Counted from the first letter of the stretch, positions 18,801 to 30,900 are shown. The stretch: 52,788 nt of DNA from Deltaproteobacteria bacterium (GCA_005887925.1 VBLP01000432.1:1-52788); one strand, 5' to 3'. Notes: generated by a model not told the origin, from the sequence alone. Numbers and translations are program-made.

Positions 18801-19999
18801 CACTTCCCGTAGCTGATGCGGTAGACGGCGCCCGCGTGATCGTCGCTCACGAGCATCGATCCGTCCTTGAGCACGAGGAAGTCCACCGGACGACCGAGAT
18901 AGTTGTTGTTCTCGACGAAGCCGGTCATGAAGGTCTCGACCCGCGCGCCTCCCTTGCCGTCGGGCCAGGCCACCGAGATATCGGAGTACTTCTTGGTGCG
19001 GTTCCACGGACCGTGGCGCGCGATGAACATCGCACCCTGATACTTGGCCGGGAACATCTTGCCGCGATAGAACGTCAGGCCCAGGGAGGCCGAATGTGGA
19101 CCCAGGAGCGCGGCCGGCTTGACATACTCGTCGCACGACTTGCCCCAGCCGAATTCCGGGTCAGGGATGTTGCCCTGGTGGCAGAACGGGTAGCCGAAAT
19201 GCTCCTGGCCGGGCTTGGTCACGTGATTGAGCTCGTCGTTCGGCAGCTCCTCGCTGAACCAGTCGCGTCCGTTGTCGGTGAACCAGAGGTCACCGGTCTT
19301 CGGGTCGAAGTCGAAGCCCACTGTGTTGCGCACACCCGAGGCAATCGTTTCGATGCCGCTTCCATCCAGGTTCATGCGGTAGATCTTCCCGTACTGGCCC
19401 GGATCGCAGATGTTGCACGGCGCGCCGATGGCGTAATACAGCTTGTTGTCGTGGACGCGCAGGTACTTCCAGCTGTGGTCGTTGCCACCGGGCAGCTTGT
19501 CGTACAGCACCTTCGGCTCGCCGAGGTTGTCCAGCTTGTCCTCGACGTTATCGTACCGCATGATCTTCGTGTTCGTCGCAACGTACAGGCTCCCGTTGTG
19601 GAACTCGATGCCCGTGGCCATCGGCATCTTGTCGATGATGACCTTGGGCTGGTGATTGCCTTGCTGCGGAATCACGTAGACCTTGTTCGCGACGAAGAGC
19701 GAACTGACGAAGACGTTGCCCTTCGCTCCCTCGCGCAAGCCGCGCGCGTCCAGCACGCCCGAAGCCCAGGTCTCCACCTTGAAGCCGGGCGGCAACTTGA
19801 ACTTGGAGGTCGGGAGCTTGTCGGGTGCGGTCGGAATCGGAAACGCCGGAACCGGCGCCATGTGCATCGCGACATCCGACTTCGGACGCCCCTTGGCCCA
19901 CCCGGGCTCTTCCGCCGGCGGCGGCTTTGGCTGGGACAGTGCCGGAAACCCGATGCAGCAGAGCGTGGCAAGCACCACGAGCGAGCGCACTTGCTTCAT
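18800..19999 (-). CDS. Secreted sorbosone-dehydrogenase-like beta-propeller
   Basis: 399 aa from the ATG at 19999, chosen because it follows AAGGAG and opens a clear signal peptide (VVLATLCCIGFPALSQ). The body has the features of PQQ-type glucose/sorbosone dehydrogenases: LPPGFKVETWASGVLDARGLR, YLRVHDNKLYYAIGAPCN, RNTVGFDFDPKTGDLWFTDNGRDW, FIARHGPWNR and a closing VSDDHAGAVYRISYG. Substrate cannot be read from sequence. The pair with a di-haem cytochrome c supports a periplasmic oxidation feeding the respiratory chain. No PQQ biosynthesis genes lie in the window. The frame is open 65 codons further upstream, but that stretch has no ribosome site or signal peptide. Confidence 0.88.
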   Translation of the reverse strand: MKQVRSLVVLATLCCIGFPALSQPKPPPAEEPGWAKGRPKSDVAMHMAPVPAFPIPTAPDKLPTSKFKLPPGFKVETWASGVLDARGLREGAKGNVFVSSLFVANKVYVIPQQGNHQPKVIIDKMPMATGIEFHNGSLYVATNTKIMRYDNVEDKLDNLGEPKVLYDKLPGGNDHSWKYLRVHDNKLYYAIGAPCNICDPGQYGKIYRMNLDGSGIETIASGVRNTVGFDFDPKTGDLWFTDNGRDWFSEELPNDELNHVTKPGQEHFGYPFCHQGNIPDPEFGWGKSCDEYVKPAALLGPHSASLGLTFYRGKMFPAKYQGAMFIARHGPWNRTKKYSDISVAWPDGKGGARVETFMTGFVENNNYLGRPVDFLVLKDGSMLVSDDHAGAVYRISYGK

Positions 20000-20184
20000 G
20001 ACTTGTCTCCTTGGAGTTCTTGGGCCGACGGGCGAGCGTCGACATCTCAGCTGGGCCATTGCAACGCGATGGTTACACCCTCCTCGGCGTCCCGAGCAAC
20101 TGGTCCGCGGTAAGACCGCCGAGCCGAGCACACGCGCGAGTGCCATCCGCGCTTCATCGGCGAGGTCGCAGTCGGCTTCGTATC

Positions 20185-20838
20185 TCATGAGCACTCCCGC
20201 ATCTGCGCAACGGCGCAGATCAACGCGAGCATTTCGCTCTTGGCAACCACCTCGAGAGCACCGTGGTTCTCGATGATCGCGTCGACGTGCGGGCCCATGC
20301 TATCCGCGGGGTCGGCGAGCCGTGCCCGCGCTTCATCGGGATAGTCGCGCCACAGCGCGGGGGACCGCGCGCGCAGACGCTGCTCGCGCACCGGCTCCGG
20401 AGCGAACACCCCGACGAGGAGCGCGCGAGCGAGTGCGCCCGCCGGGCGGACGTTGCCCTCGACGTAGATCGCGTTGTTCGCGGAGTAGACGGCCAACGCG
20501 CCGCGCGCGGGCACGGCGAACGCATAGTATTCGATGCGGCCGGGCTCGAGCGTCCGCGCCCAGTGGATCCCTACGGTGCCCGTCGCGATCGCCGCGTCGA
20601 GCTCGGCCGATGTCATGTACCCGGTCTCCTCGGGGATATCGCCCTCGCGCGGCGGCCGTGTCACGAACCGGCGCGGAACGTGAACCCCAGCGAGGGCAGA
20701 GCCGCGAATCGCGCCGACGAGCGTCGTCTTGCCGGCGCACGTCGAGCCGACGATGGCGATCGCGTCGATCTCCGCGGGCGGCTCGCGTACGAAGCGCAGA
20801 GCGCGCGTATCGCCAAGCCGAGCGGGGAGCGAGGTCAT
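20185..20838 (-). CDS. P-loop kinase, guanylate-kinase/PhnN-like
   Basis: 217 aa, last gene of the minus-strand operon, coupled to the SDR by an ATGA overlap. Walker A is GSTCAGKTTL. It also has RRFVTRPPREGD, recalling the guanylate-kinase/ribose-1,5-bisphosphokinase fold (NMP-binding RxxxTR.PR..E), and an Arg-rich lid (REQRLRARSPALWRDYPDEARARL). Candidate activities are phosphorylation of a nucleotide or of a ribose phosphate. No other C-P lyase genes are present, so a true phosphonate role is doubtful. Its last codons contain the second copy of the 20-bp palindrome. Confidence 0.75.
   Translation of the reverse strand: MTSLPARLGDTRALRFVREPPAEIDAIAIVGSTCAGKTTLVGAIRGSALAGVHVPRRFVTRPPREGDIPEETGYMTSAELDAAIATGTVGIHWARTLEPGRIEYYAFAVPARGALAVYSANNAIYVEGNVRPAGALARALLVGVFAPEPVREQRLRARSPALWRDYPDEARARLADPADSMGPHVDAIIENHGALEVVAKSEMLALICAVAQMRECS
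20201..20220. repeat. 20-bp perfect palindrome, copy 2
   Basis: Identical to the element at 17960-17979, but this copy lies inside the end of the P-loop kinase gene, 14 bp before its stop codon and about 200 bp upstream of the dehydrogenase start at 19999. Retention in coding sequence argues for a role as a DNA or RNA element. Confidence 0.8.
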
Positions 20839-21596
20839 CGCGCCGTGTAGCCTCCGTCGATCGTCAGCGTCGTGCCGGTGATGAACGCGGCGGCCTCCGA
20901 GGCGAGATACACGACGGCCGGACCGAGCTCGGCCGGATCGCCCCAGCGGCCGAGCGGGATCGCGGCCAGCATGTCGCCACGCGCGGTCGGATCGTGCATC
21001 GCCGTCATGAACGGGCCGGGGCAGATCGCGTTGACGGTGACGCCGTCGCCGGCCAGCTCGAGCGCGAGCGCGCGGGTCAGCGCGACGACGCCGCCCTTGC
21101 TCGCGACGTAGGGGGTGCGATCGCGCATGCCGACGTGCGCGAACATGCTCGCGATGTTCACGATGCGACCGTGCCTGGAAACACGCAGGTGCGGCGCGGC
21201 CGCCTGGCAGCACAGCCAGGTCCCGCGCAGGTTGGTGTCGATGACGAGGTCCCACTGTTCGGAGGTCAGTGCTGCCAGCGGCTCGCGACGGGTCGTGCCG
21301 GCGTTATTGACGAGGATGTCGAGCCGGCCGAACCGGCCGACGGTCGCATCGACGAGCGCCGCGACCGATCGCGCGTCGGTGACATCGGTGGCGAGCCCGA
21401 GCGCCGGGCGTCCGCTCGCTGCGGAGAGCGTGTCCGCCGCCGCCTCCGCCGCCGCGAGGTCCCGGCTCGTCAGCACGACGATAGCGCCTGCTTCGGCCAG
21501 ACCGCGCGCGATCGCTTGACCGAGCCCGCGTGCGCCGCCGGTCACGATCGCGACGCGATCGTCGATCCGGAATCGCTCGAGCACGCCGCCCGTCAT
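20835..21596 (-). CDS. Short-chain dehydrogenase/reductase (SDR)
   Basis: 253 aa classical SDR. It has the Rossmann motif TGGARGLG, NNAG at ILVNNAGTT, the catalytic Ser in NIASMF, Tyr/Lys in YVASKGG, and the PG motif in ICPGPFMTAM. It resembles gluconate 5-dehydrogenase or 3-oxoacyl-ACP reductase types. Position between a PfkB sugar kinase and a P-loop kinase, with ATGA overlaps on both sides, points to a polyol or sugar-derived substrate. The exact substrate cannot be told. Confidence 0.9.
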   Translation of the reverse strand: MTGGVLERFRIDDRVAIVTGGARGLGQAIARGLAEAGAIVVLTSRDLAAAEAAADTLSAASGRPALGLATDVTDARSVAALVDATVGRFGRLDILVNNAGTTRREPLAALTSEQWDLVIDTNLRGTWLCCQAAAPHLRVSRHGRIVNIASMFAHVGMRDRTPYVASKGGVVALTRALALELAGDGVTVNAICPGPFMTAMHDPTARGDMLAAIPLGRWGDPAELGPAVVYLASEAAAFITGTTLTIDGGYTAR

Positions 21597-22483
21597 GACG
21601 CGGCCGCCGTCATGAACGTCGCGGCCGCTGCCTGGGCGGCGGTGAGTGCGCGCTCGATCGCGAGCTCGGCACGCCGCTCGCCGCCGTTATCGAGTGCGGC
21701 CTCGACGACGAAGGTCGCAGCGAACACGTCGCCGACGCCCTTGAGCCGCAGGATCTGCTCGCGCGAGATCGGGGGCGGCGCGCACTCGAAGCACCGCACG
21801 CCGTCGTCGCCGTGCAGCGCCGCAACGGTCACCGCATCGCCGCGCCCGGTGACGACGCGGACGCTCCTCGGCTTCGCGCGGTCGGCGAGCAAGATCGCGA
21901 GATCGCGCGTCGTTCCGGTGGCGTTGTCGAGGAGCGCGCGGGCCTCGGCGGTGTTGACGCACACCAGATCGCAGCGGTCGACGACCGCCGGGTCAGCGCC
22001 TTCGGCAGGCACGCCCGCACACCACGCGAGCAGCGCATCCGGCGCGGCGCGCCGCACGGCGTCGATGAGGTCGCGGTCGACGCGGCCGAACGCGTGCAGG
22101 TTCGCCTGCGGAATCGCGCGTAGATCGCTCGCCTGCAGGTCACCGGGGCGTCCGCTGCGCAGCAAGCGACACTCGCGCGCCGGGTTGATGATGACGGTGA
22201 TGGGTGGCCAGTCGATCGACTCGGTCGTGATCGCCTCGATCTGCGTCCCGGGTGCGAGGCCGGCGCGCAGGCGCGGCAGATCGAGATGCGAGATTCGCGT
22301 CACCACCGTGACGTCCTCGGGGCGCAGCCGGCCGGCGAGCGCTCGTGCGGCGTTGCACGGAAACCCACCGAGCACGGCGCGGACCTCGACGTCAAGCTTG
22401 CCCTTGCCCGTCGCGAGCAGCTCGAGCGGAAGCTCGACCTCCGCGTCGAGGTACGTCCGGCCATAGAGCGCGAGCCGGCTCAT
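21593..22483 (-). CDS. PfkB-family carbohydrate kinase
   Basis: 296 aa. An N-terminal GGFPCNAARAL motif matches the PfkB (ribokinase) substrate-binding signature GG...N.A. The C-terminal LKGVGDVFAATFV corresponds to the anion-hole/catalytic DTxGAGD signature, with the catalytic Asp kept but GAGD changed to GVGD. These enzymes phosphorylate sugars, nucleosides or related alcohols. Coupled by ATGA overlaps to the PS-decarboxylase gene before it and the SDR after it. Confidence 0.87.
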   Translation of the reverse strand: MSRLALYGRTYLDAEVELPLELLATGKGKLDVEVRAVLGGFPCNAARALAGRLRPEDVTVVTRISHLDLPRLRAGLAPGTQIEAITTESIDWPPITVIINPARECRLLRSGRPGDLQASDLRAIPQANLHAFGRVDRDLIDAVRRAAPDALLAWCAGVPAEGADPAVVDRCDLVCVNTAEARALLDNATGTTRDLAILLADRAKPRSVRVVTGRGDAVTVAALHGDDGVRCFECAPPPISREQILRLKGVGDVFAATFVVEAALDNGGERRAELAIERALTAAQAAAATFMTAAAS

Positions 22484-23124
22484 GTCCTCGGGCCTCCGAA
22501 CCGCGCGACCACCGTGGTGCCGGCCGCGACGATGTCGCCGACCTTCACCGTCCACGTGGGCTCGTCGGTCGGGACGAGCACATCCATCCGCGATCCGTAC
22601 TTGATGATGCCGTAGCGGTCGCCGGCCGTGATGTCCTCGCCGAGCTTGACGACGCACACCAGCCGCCGCGCGAGCGCACCCGAGATCTGCTTGACGCGGA
22701 TCATCCGGCCGTTCGGTTCGACGTAGTCCAGCCAGAGCTGCTCGTTGCGGCGCACGCAGTCGCGATGGCGCGCGTTGAGGAAAGCGCCCCGGAAGTAACG
22801 CACCTGATTCACCCGGCCGCTCCGCGGGACGCGACTGAGGTGGACGTTCCAGACCGAGAGATAGATGCTGATCCGCGCCGCGCGGTCGCGGGGGAACCCG
22901 GGCGCGAGGACCTCGTCGATGTGCGTGACGACGCCGTCGGCGGGGCTGAGCATCGCATCCCGGTCGGCCGGCGCAACGCGCGTCGGGTCGCGGAAGAACC
23001 ACACGAGCTGGAACCACAGCCAGCCGAGTCCGCCGGCGAGCAGCCACAGCGCGACGTTGCCGGTGCCCGCCGCGGCGGCCAGGCAACCTGCGAACACCGG
23101 GCCGCACAGCGCACTCGAGAACAC
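22480..23124 (-). CDS. psd: Phosphatidylserine decarboxylase, short (archaeal-type) form
   Basis: 214 aa from a GTG. The N-terminus is hydrophobic (ALWLLAGGLGWLWFQLVWFF), followed by FRDPTR, LSPADGVV (typical PSD block) and YLSVWNVHLSR with the conserved His. The pyruvoyl-forming cleavage site is Gly-Ser in IIKYGSRMDVLVP. The enzyme is made as a proenzyme that self-cleaves at this Ser and then converts phosphatidylserine to phosphatidylethanolamine. No phosphatidylserine synthase gene is adjacent. The reading frame continues upstream, interrupted only by one TAG at 23140-23142, into the 110-aa protein, so the two may once have been a single protein. Coupled to the PfkB gene by an ATGA overlap. 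Confidence 0.88.
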   Translation of the reverse strand: MFSSALCGPVFAGCLAAAAGTGNVALWLLAGGLGWLWFQLVWFFRDPTRVAPADRDAMLSPADGVVTHIDEVLAPGFPRDRAARISIYLSVWNVHLSRVPRSGRVNQVRYFRGAFLNARHRDCVRRNEQLWLDYVEPNGRMIRVKQISGALARRLVCVVKLGEDITAGDRYGIIKYGSRMDVLVPTDEPTWTVKVGDIVAAGTTVVARFGGPRT

Positions 23125-23139
23125 AGCTTCGGCGACGCC

Positions 23140-23472
23140 CTAGCGCGCGATCCGCAGGCGGTCGCGCCAGCGGAACCGATCGTCCTCGGGCCGGAACCAG
23201 TAACCGCAGACGTTGCGCACGAGCTTGAGGTCGCGCGAATCGACGATGTCGTGTGTGCAGCCGTCGCACTGTCCTTGGCGGATCGCGGTCATCCGACGGA
23301 CGTACCCGGGACGGACGCGATGCAGCCAGGCGCGGCGCGCGCGCCCCCACGCGGCCTCGAGACCGAAGCACAGGCCGCCGCCTGGCTGCACGGTCGTCGG
23401 GATCGTTGCCTCTGCGAGTGGCGGTTCGTGATCGATCACGGCCGTCGCGATGGCGTCGGGTGCAACGTCCAC
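23140..23472 (-). CDS. Hypothetical Cys-containing protein, in frame with psd
   Basis: 110 aa from a GTG at 23472; MTAIRQ further in is an alternative start. I do not recognise the family. It has a basic stretch (AAWGRARRAWLHRVRPGYVRRM), then CDGC and a third Cys in RNVCGYWF, a possible metal site, and ends RWRDRLRIAR before a TAG. The bases after TAG stay in the frame of the PS decarboxylase (G-V-A-E-A, then its GTG). A single base change (TGG to TAG) would explain the break. It is therefore either a separate small protein or the N-terminal domain of a split PSD. Confidence 0.6.
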   Translation of the reverse strand: MDVAPDAIATAVIDHEPPLAEATIPTTVQPGGGLCFGLEAAWGRARRAWLHRVRPGYVRRMTAIRQGQCDGCTHDIVDSRDLKLVRNVCGYWFRPEDDRFRWRDRLRIAR

Positions 23473-23478
23473 ACTACG

Positions 23479-23488
23479 ACTGTACAGT
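23479..23488. promoter_or_regulatory. 10-bp palindrome in the divergent promoter region
   Basis: ACTGTACAGT sits between the minus-strand lipid operon (start 23472) and the plus-strand gene at 23500. With only 27 bp between divergent starts, it is a natural place for a shared operator. No -35/-10 pair can be assigned with confidence. Confidence 0.35.
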
Positions 23489-23499
23489 AGAGTGGACCG

Positions 23500-24531
23500 A
23501 TGCGGAGCACATCGCGGCTGCTGCTGTTCGGCGGACTGTTCGCCGGGCTGACCACCGCCGGTGCGCTGTGGGCGCTGTCGCGTGCGCCGGTCCGTGCTCG
23601 CGACCTCGCTGCCGTGCTCCTTGGTCGGCCCGCCGCACTGCTCGCCGTGATCGGGCTGTCGTGCGTCGCGATCTATGCGACCGACGTGCTGCGCTACCGC
23701 TCGCTCGGTCGGGCCGTCGGCACGCACGTCGACTGGAAGGCCGGGCTCGATTCGAGCGTCGCGAACTTCCTGTTCTCGTGGGTGTTTCCCGGCTCGACCT
23801 TCGGCGCGCCGGCGACGATCTACATGCTCGGCCGGCGGCGGGTGCCGTGGGACGCCGCGGTCGTGATCGCGTTCGCCAAGGCGTTCACGGGCGTTGCGGT
23901 GATCGTCGTCGCGTCGCTCGTGTTCGTCGCGCTCGGCCTCGGGCCCGCCTACGATCGTAGTGTGGTCGGGATCCTGGTCTTCGGCGGCACGGTGTTCACG
24001 ACGCTGTTCGGGTTCCTCGTCGCGGCGGCGTTCCGGCCGGAGCCGGCCCGGCGCTTCGTCGCCCGCGTATTCGGGCGCCTCGCCCGGCGGTTCGGTCGCG
24101 GCGGTGTCCTGACCGCGTTCGAGCGCACGACGACGCAGTCGATCGATCGCCTGGTCCGGCTGCGTAGTGGCGGTGTGTGGCCGCTCGTCGATCTGCTCGC
24201 GACCCACGTCCTGTACTTCGCCGCGTTCGGCGCATTCGGCGTGGCGCTGCTCCATGCATTCGGCGGTGACGTCGGCGTGCGCTCGTTCGCGGCGGTGATC
24301 GTCTACCTGATGTTCACGTACCTCGCTCCGACACCCGGCGGCGCGGGGTTCGCCGAGGCGATGGCGATCCCGTTCTTCGGGCCGCTGTTACCCGCCGACA
24401 AGGCCGTGATGTTCGTTCTTTGCTTCCGCGGGCTCACGCTCTACCTGCAGGTCGGCATCGGCGTGCCGTACCTGCTGTTTGCGGGCGGTCTGCGCGAGAT
24501 CGTCTCGCGTGCGGCACGGCGCGATGAGTGA
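23500..24531 (+). CDS. Flippase-like (UPF0104/LPG-synthase TM domain) membrane protein
   Basis: 343 aa with about eight hydrophobic helices. It shows the family marks NFLFSWVFPGSTFGAPATIYML near residue 90 and YLAPTPGGAGFAEA near residue 275. Proteins of this group share the membrane domain of MprF and move lipids or lipid-linked sugars across the inner membrane. It overlaps the acyltransferase gene by 8 bp and is divergent from the PS-decarboxylase operon, which supports a lipid-related role for the whole locus. Confidence 0.85.
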   Translation: MRSTSRLLLFGGLFAGLTTAGALWALSRAPVRARDLAAVLLGRPAALLAVIGLSCVAIYATDVLRYRSLGRAVGTHVDWKAGLDSSVANFLFSWVFPGSTFGAPATIYMLGRRRVPWDAAVVIAFAKAFTGVAVIVVASLVFVALGLGPAYDRSVVGILVFGGTVFTTLFGFLVAAAFRPEPARRFVARVFGRLARRFGRGGVLTAFERTTTQSIDRLVRLRSGGVWPLVDLLATHVLYFAAFGAFGVALLHAFGGDVGVRSFAAVIVYLMFTYLAPTPGGAGFAEAMAIPFFGPLLPADKAVMFVLCFRGLTLYLQVGIGVPYLLFAGGLREIVSRAARRDE

Positions 24532-25689
24532 CGTCCGTGATTTCGGCCGCGAGCGCAGCGCGACTTTCTCTGCGCCGCTACATCGCGCGGCGGTCGACCT
24601 GCTGCCGGGGGCACTCGGCGCTGCGTTCGGCGGCGGCACGTTCGGCACGCGCGTGATGGTCGAAGGCTGTCTCGACGCCGTGCGCGAGCTCTCGGCGCGC
24701 GCGACGCTGATCATCGCACCGACCCACGCGTCGAACCTGGACTCGATCGTGCTCGGCCTCGTCCTCGGGCGCGCGGGCATGCCGCCGTTCGCGTACGCCG
24801 CGGGCAAGCACATCTTTCGCAACCGGCTGCTCGCGGCGGTCATGCGCCGACTCGGCGCCTACTGCCTGGATCCCGACCGACGCGACCGGCTGTACCTGCG
24901 CGTCGTTCAAGTCTACGCCAACGAGCTCGTCGCACGTGGCTACCACACGGTCGTGTTTCCGAGCGGCACCCGCTGCCGATCCGGCGAGGTCGAGTCGGCG
25001 GTCAAGCTCGGCCTCCTCGGCGCCGCGGTCCACGTCGCGCGTCCGATCGCGATCGTGCCGGTAACGATCAACTATCAGGTCGTGCTCGAAGCCGAGCCGT
25101 TGATCGCGTACTACCTCGCGGGCCGGGCGCATGAACGGATCGTCGGCGACGAGCTGTTCGTCTGGGGCCGGCTTGGACATACCGCCCGACGACTCAGCCG
25201 CCTCGATCAGCGCGTGGTCATCCGGTTCGGCGAGCCGATCGATCCGCGCGCCGACGAGGGTCCGTGGCGTCCCCGGGTCGCGCGCGCGCTCACGACCGCG
25301 TATCGTCGAGATAGCGTGTTCCTTGCCACGCACATCGTCGCCCGCGCACTCCACGACCTCGATCATGCCGAGCTGCCCGGTGCTACCGTGCTCGCCGCGA
25401 TCGAGTCATCCCGCACTCGGACGACCGTGGCGAGGTCTCGATCCCGCGACGCCGAGCGCCGTGCTCGCCGCGGCCCTCCACGCGTGGGCGTCGTGGCACC
25501 GTGCACCGCCCGCGATCCAGCGCGGCGAGAGCGTCGCGGTTGCCGCTCGCGACCTCCTGCTGTTCTACCGCAACCGCACCGCGCACATCCCCGCATGACC
25601 GACGTCGCAGATCCGGCTCGCCGTCACGTCGTGGAGATACCTCGCATTTCCTGCCGGCTCACCTTCGGCGCACGACAGGGTCGAGCGGG

Positions 25690-25699
<10 letters not shown>
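24524..25699 (+). CDS. PlsC-type acyltransferase, probable frameshift near the 3' end
   Basis: The ATG at 24524 overlaps the flippase-like gene. It has the acyltransferase motif HASNLD (HxxxxD), then FPSGTRCRSGE in place of FPEGTR, and VPVTINYQ. It would transfer an acyl chain to a glycerophosphate-like acceptor. From about 25395-25410 this frame becomes Arg-rich and unlike a protein and runs 10 bp into the convergent pbpC gene. The +1 frame instead reads HPALGRPWRGLD and ends LLLFYRNRTAHIPA, stopping at 25598. So the real product is probably 357 aa (24524-25598), with one extra base in the sequence. Confidence 0.78.
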
Positions 25700-27974
<2,275 letters not shown>

Positions 27975-27975
<1 letters not shown>

Positions 27976-30900
27976 TACTTCGCCTTGACCTCAAGGATGT
28001 CGAGCGCCGTCTGCGCGGTGGTCTTCGGGTCGTACATCAGCTGTGCGGTCGCCGGCGGGCGCGCGAACTTGCCGGTCGCGATCGCACGGATCGAGTACGT
28101 GTACTCGAACGAGCCGTTCCACACGTACTCCGACGCGAAGTCGACCCGCTCGTCGTGGATCTCGCGGTGCTCGCCCCACCAGATCCTGTTCTGCTTCGTC
28201 GTGTCGGCGGCGACGGTCGCGAGCCGCGTGTTGAGCGCCTCGAACCCCGCGGGCAGCGCGTCGGAGACCATGACGTGGGTCGAGTCGTCGGGGACCTTGA
28301 CGTGCAGCTTGACGACCACGACGTCTCCGACGTGGAACTCGGTCTTCGGCTTGCCGCCGTCGTCGAGGTACTCGCGCGTCAGCTCGATGCCGTGTGACTC
28401 GGCCTTGATCGACTCCGGCCGCGCGCGGTAGCGGACCTCGACGTTGTAGGACACCTCGCCGCTCGGCGCGATCGTCAGATCGGCCTGGACCGGCAGCGGC
28501 GCGGTGACGACCCGCAGCTTCTGCTTGCCGGCGAGCGTGCCGGTCACGAGGTCCTTGCCGGCGAGCTGGACCGTCACCGACGGCGACGACCCGGCGAACG
28601 CCTTCGCGTACGTGGTCAGCGCGAGCAGCGAGTAGAAGTTCGCGTGGGTGTCCCAGTAGTGGGTTGCGCGCCGCGCCGCCATCAGCGTGCGCACGAGCGG
28701 CTTGATCGCCGGGTTCTTCGGATCGAGCTCGACGAGGCCGAGCAGCACGGCGCTCGTCGTCCGCATGTCGCTCGACATGTAGTAGTCGTGGTCCTTCTCG
28801 TCGGGCTCCTTGATCAGCGCGTCGGTCCTGGTCGCGGCGTTCGCGAGCGTGGCGAGCTCCTCGACGACGTTGACCACCGCCGGGTCCTTCGGTCCGACGC
28901 CGGCCGCGAGCGCGCGCGCCGCGTAGACCTTGCCGTAGATCGGCAGGTTGCGCTGGGCGAGCAGCGTCGTCGCGACCGCAGCGGCGCTCCTGTCCTTGTA
29001 CAGCGCGCGCACGTAGGTCGCGAACGCCTGCGCCGCGAGGTTGCCCATCTCGTTGTAGACCGGCGTGTTCTTGTCGGGGTTCGCGCCGTCGTTCTGGAGG
29101 TACTGGATCGCCTCCTCGATCCGAGACGGATCGACCGGGTAGCCGGCCTGCTTCGCCATGTGGAGGCCCCACAGGCCGTAGGCAGTGTAGAACGCGTTCG
29201 GCTCGCCGCCCGGCCACAGCGAGAACCCGCCGTACGCGGTCTGCTGCTTGTTGATCTTCGCAACGCCCGCCTTGACGAAGCCATCGAGCCGGTCGCCGGT
29301 GAGCCCATCGATCGCGAGCGACTCGGCGAGGTCGCGCGCGGCGATCATCGCAACCATCTTTGATGTCGTCTGCTCCATGCAGCCGTACGGGTAGCCGATC
29401 AGGTTGCCGAGGCCCTCCTCGATGCCCGACAGCCCGTCGGGATCGACCGAGATCACGGCCTGCGCGGTCGCCGGCACCGCGTCGGGCGGCAAGTTCAGCG
29501 AGATGGTCTTCGCATCCTTCGTCGCGCCGTGTTCGACGTCGAGGGTCTTGATGTTGCCGGGGTGGCGCACCGGCAGGTCGAGCTTGACCGCGTCGATCTC
29601 GCCGTTCATCGCGACCGAGAACGTCAGCGCCGCCGTGCCACTCGCCGCGGCCGTGAGATCGAACAGCACCGGCACGCGCCCGCCAACCGGGACCTTGACC
29701 GTCTGCTCGGCGCCGCTGGCGACCGTGACGTGCTCGTCGGCGACGAGCTTGACCGCTGCGGTCCCGGCCTTGCCGGTCTCGTTGTGGACGACGACGCCGG
29801 CGTGCAGCGCGTCGCCGAGGTCCACGAACCGTGGCAGCGCCGAGTGCAGCTGCAGCGGCTTGGACACCGTGAACCGCTTGTCGGCGGAGCCGAACCGGTA
29901 TGCCTTGTCGGCGGCGACCGCCATCATGCGGAACGCAGTGAGGTTGTCGGGCGCCTTGAACTTCACGGTCGCGACGCCGCTGGCGTCGGTGACCGCGCCG
30001 GGCACCCACACCGCACTCGCGACGAACCGCGAGCGCACCGTGCCGAGCGAGTCACCGCCGGTCGCCGGGCGCTCGACGTTCGGCGCGGGGATGTCGCGGA
30101 TGTACTCGAGCTGGGTCGCGCTCTGCACGCCGAGGCCCCACGGCGCGTAGAACGTCGGCACCGGATCGGGCGTCTTGTACGCGATCAGCGACAGCACGCC
30201 TTCGTCGGCGGCGGTGATCGAGACCTCGGCCTCGACCGGCTTGCCCTGCGTGTCGGTGACCGTCACGGTGGCCGTCACCTGGTCGCCTGGCCGGTACTCC
30301 TTCTTGTCGCTGGCGACCGTGACGGTCAGCCGGTTGTCCTGTGGGCGCACGTTGAGGTTCGCGATGCCCATCCGCATCCGCGGCTTGCCGCGCGGACCGT
30401 CGCCGGTGCGGCCCTGCACGAGCGCGACCGAGACATACACGTTCGGCGCATAGCTCGCGGTGATCGGCACGGTCAGCCGCTTGGTCGTCGGTGTGACGTC
30501 GATCAAGCGCTGGTCGATCACGCCGTCGCGCTCGATCGTGACCAGGCCGGTCGCGTTCGCGAGGTCGGTCTCCAGGATGAGATTCGCGCTGTCGCCGGCC
30601 TTGTACTCCTGCTTGTCGGTCGCGATCTTGAACGCGAGCGTGTCGTCGCTCCGCCACGAGCCGCCCTCGTCGCCCCACGCGTACACCCGCTGCGCGGCCG
30701 GCGCGGTGTCCTTGCCACCCTCGACCTCGACGAGGTAGTCGCCGCCGGTCGCCGGCGTGAGCTCGATCTCGGCCGGCTTGCCCGCGATCTGGATCCTGGT
30801 GTCGAGGATCGTCTGGGTCGTGTCCTTGCACTGATACGAGCCGCGATAGCCCCAGTCCTCCCACACGCAGTTCCAGTCGCGACGGGTGACCTTCACCCTC

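Noticed and set aside
20000-20194. Upstream in-frame extension of the sorbosone-dehydrogenase-like gene
   Set aside because: It lacks a ribosome site and would bury the signal peptide; ATG 19999 has AAGGAG and a signal sequence.
23473-24255. Upstream extension of the 110-aa Cys protein in its open frame
   Set aside because: It runs antisense through the flippase-like gene and reads as Arg/Glu/Gln-rich low-complexity sequence.
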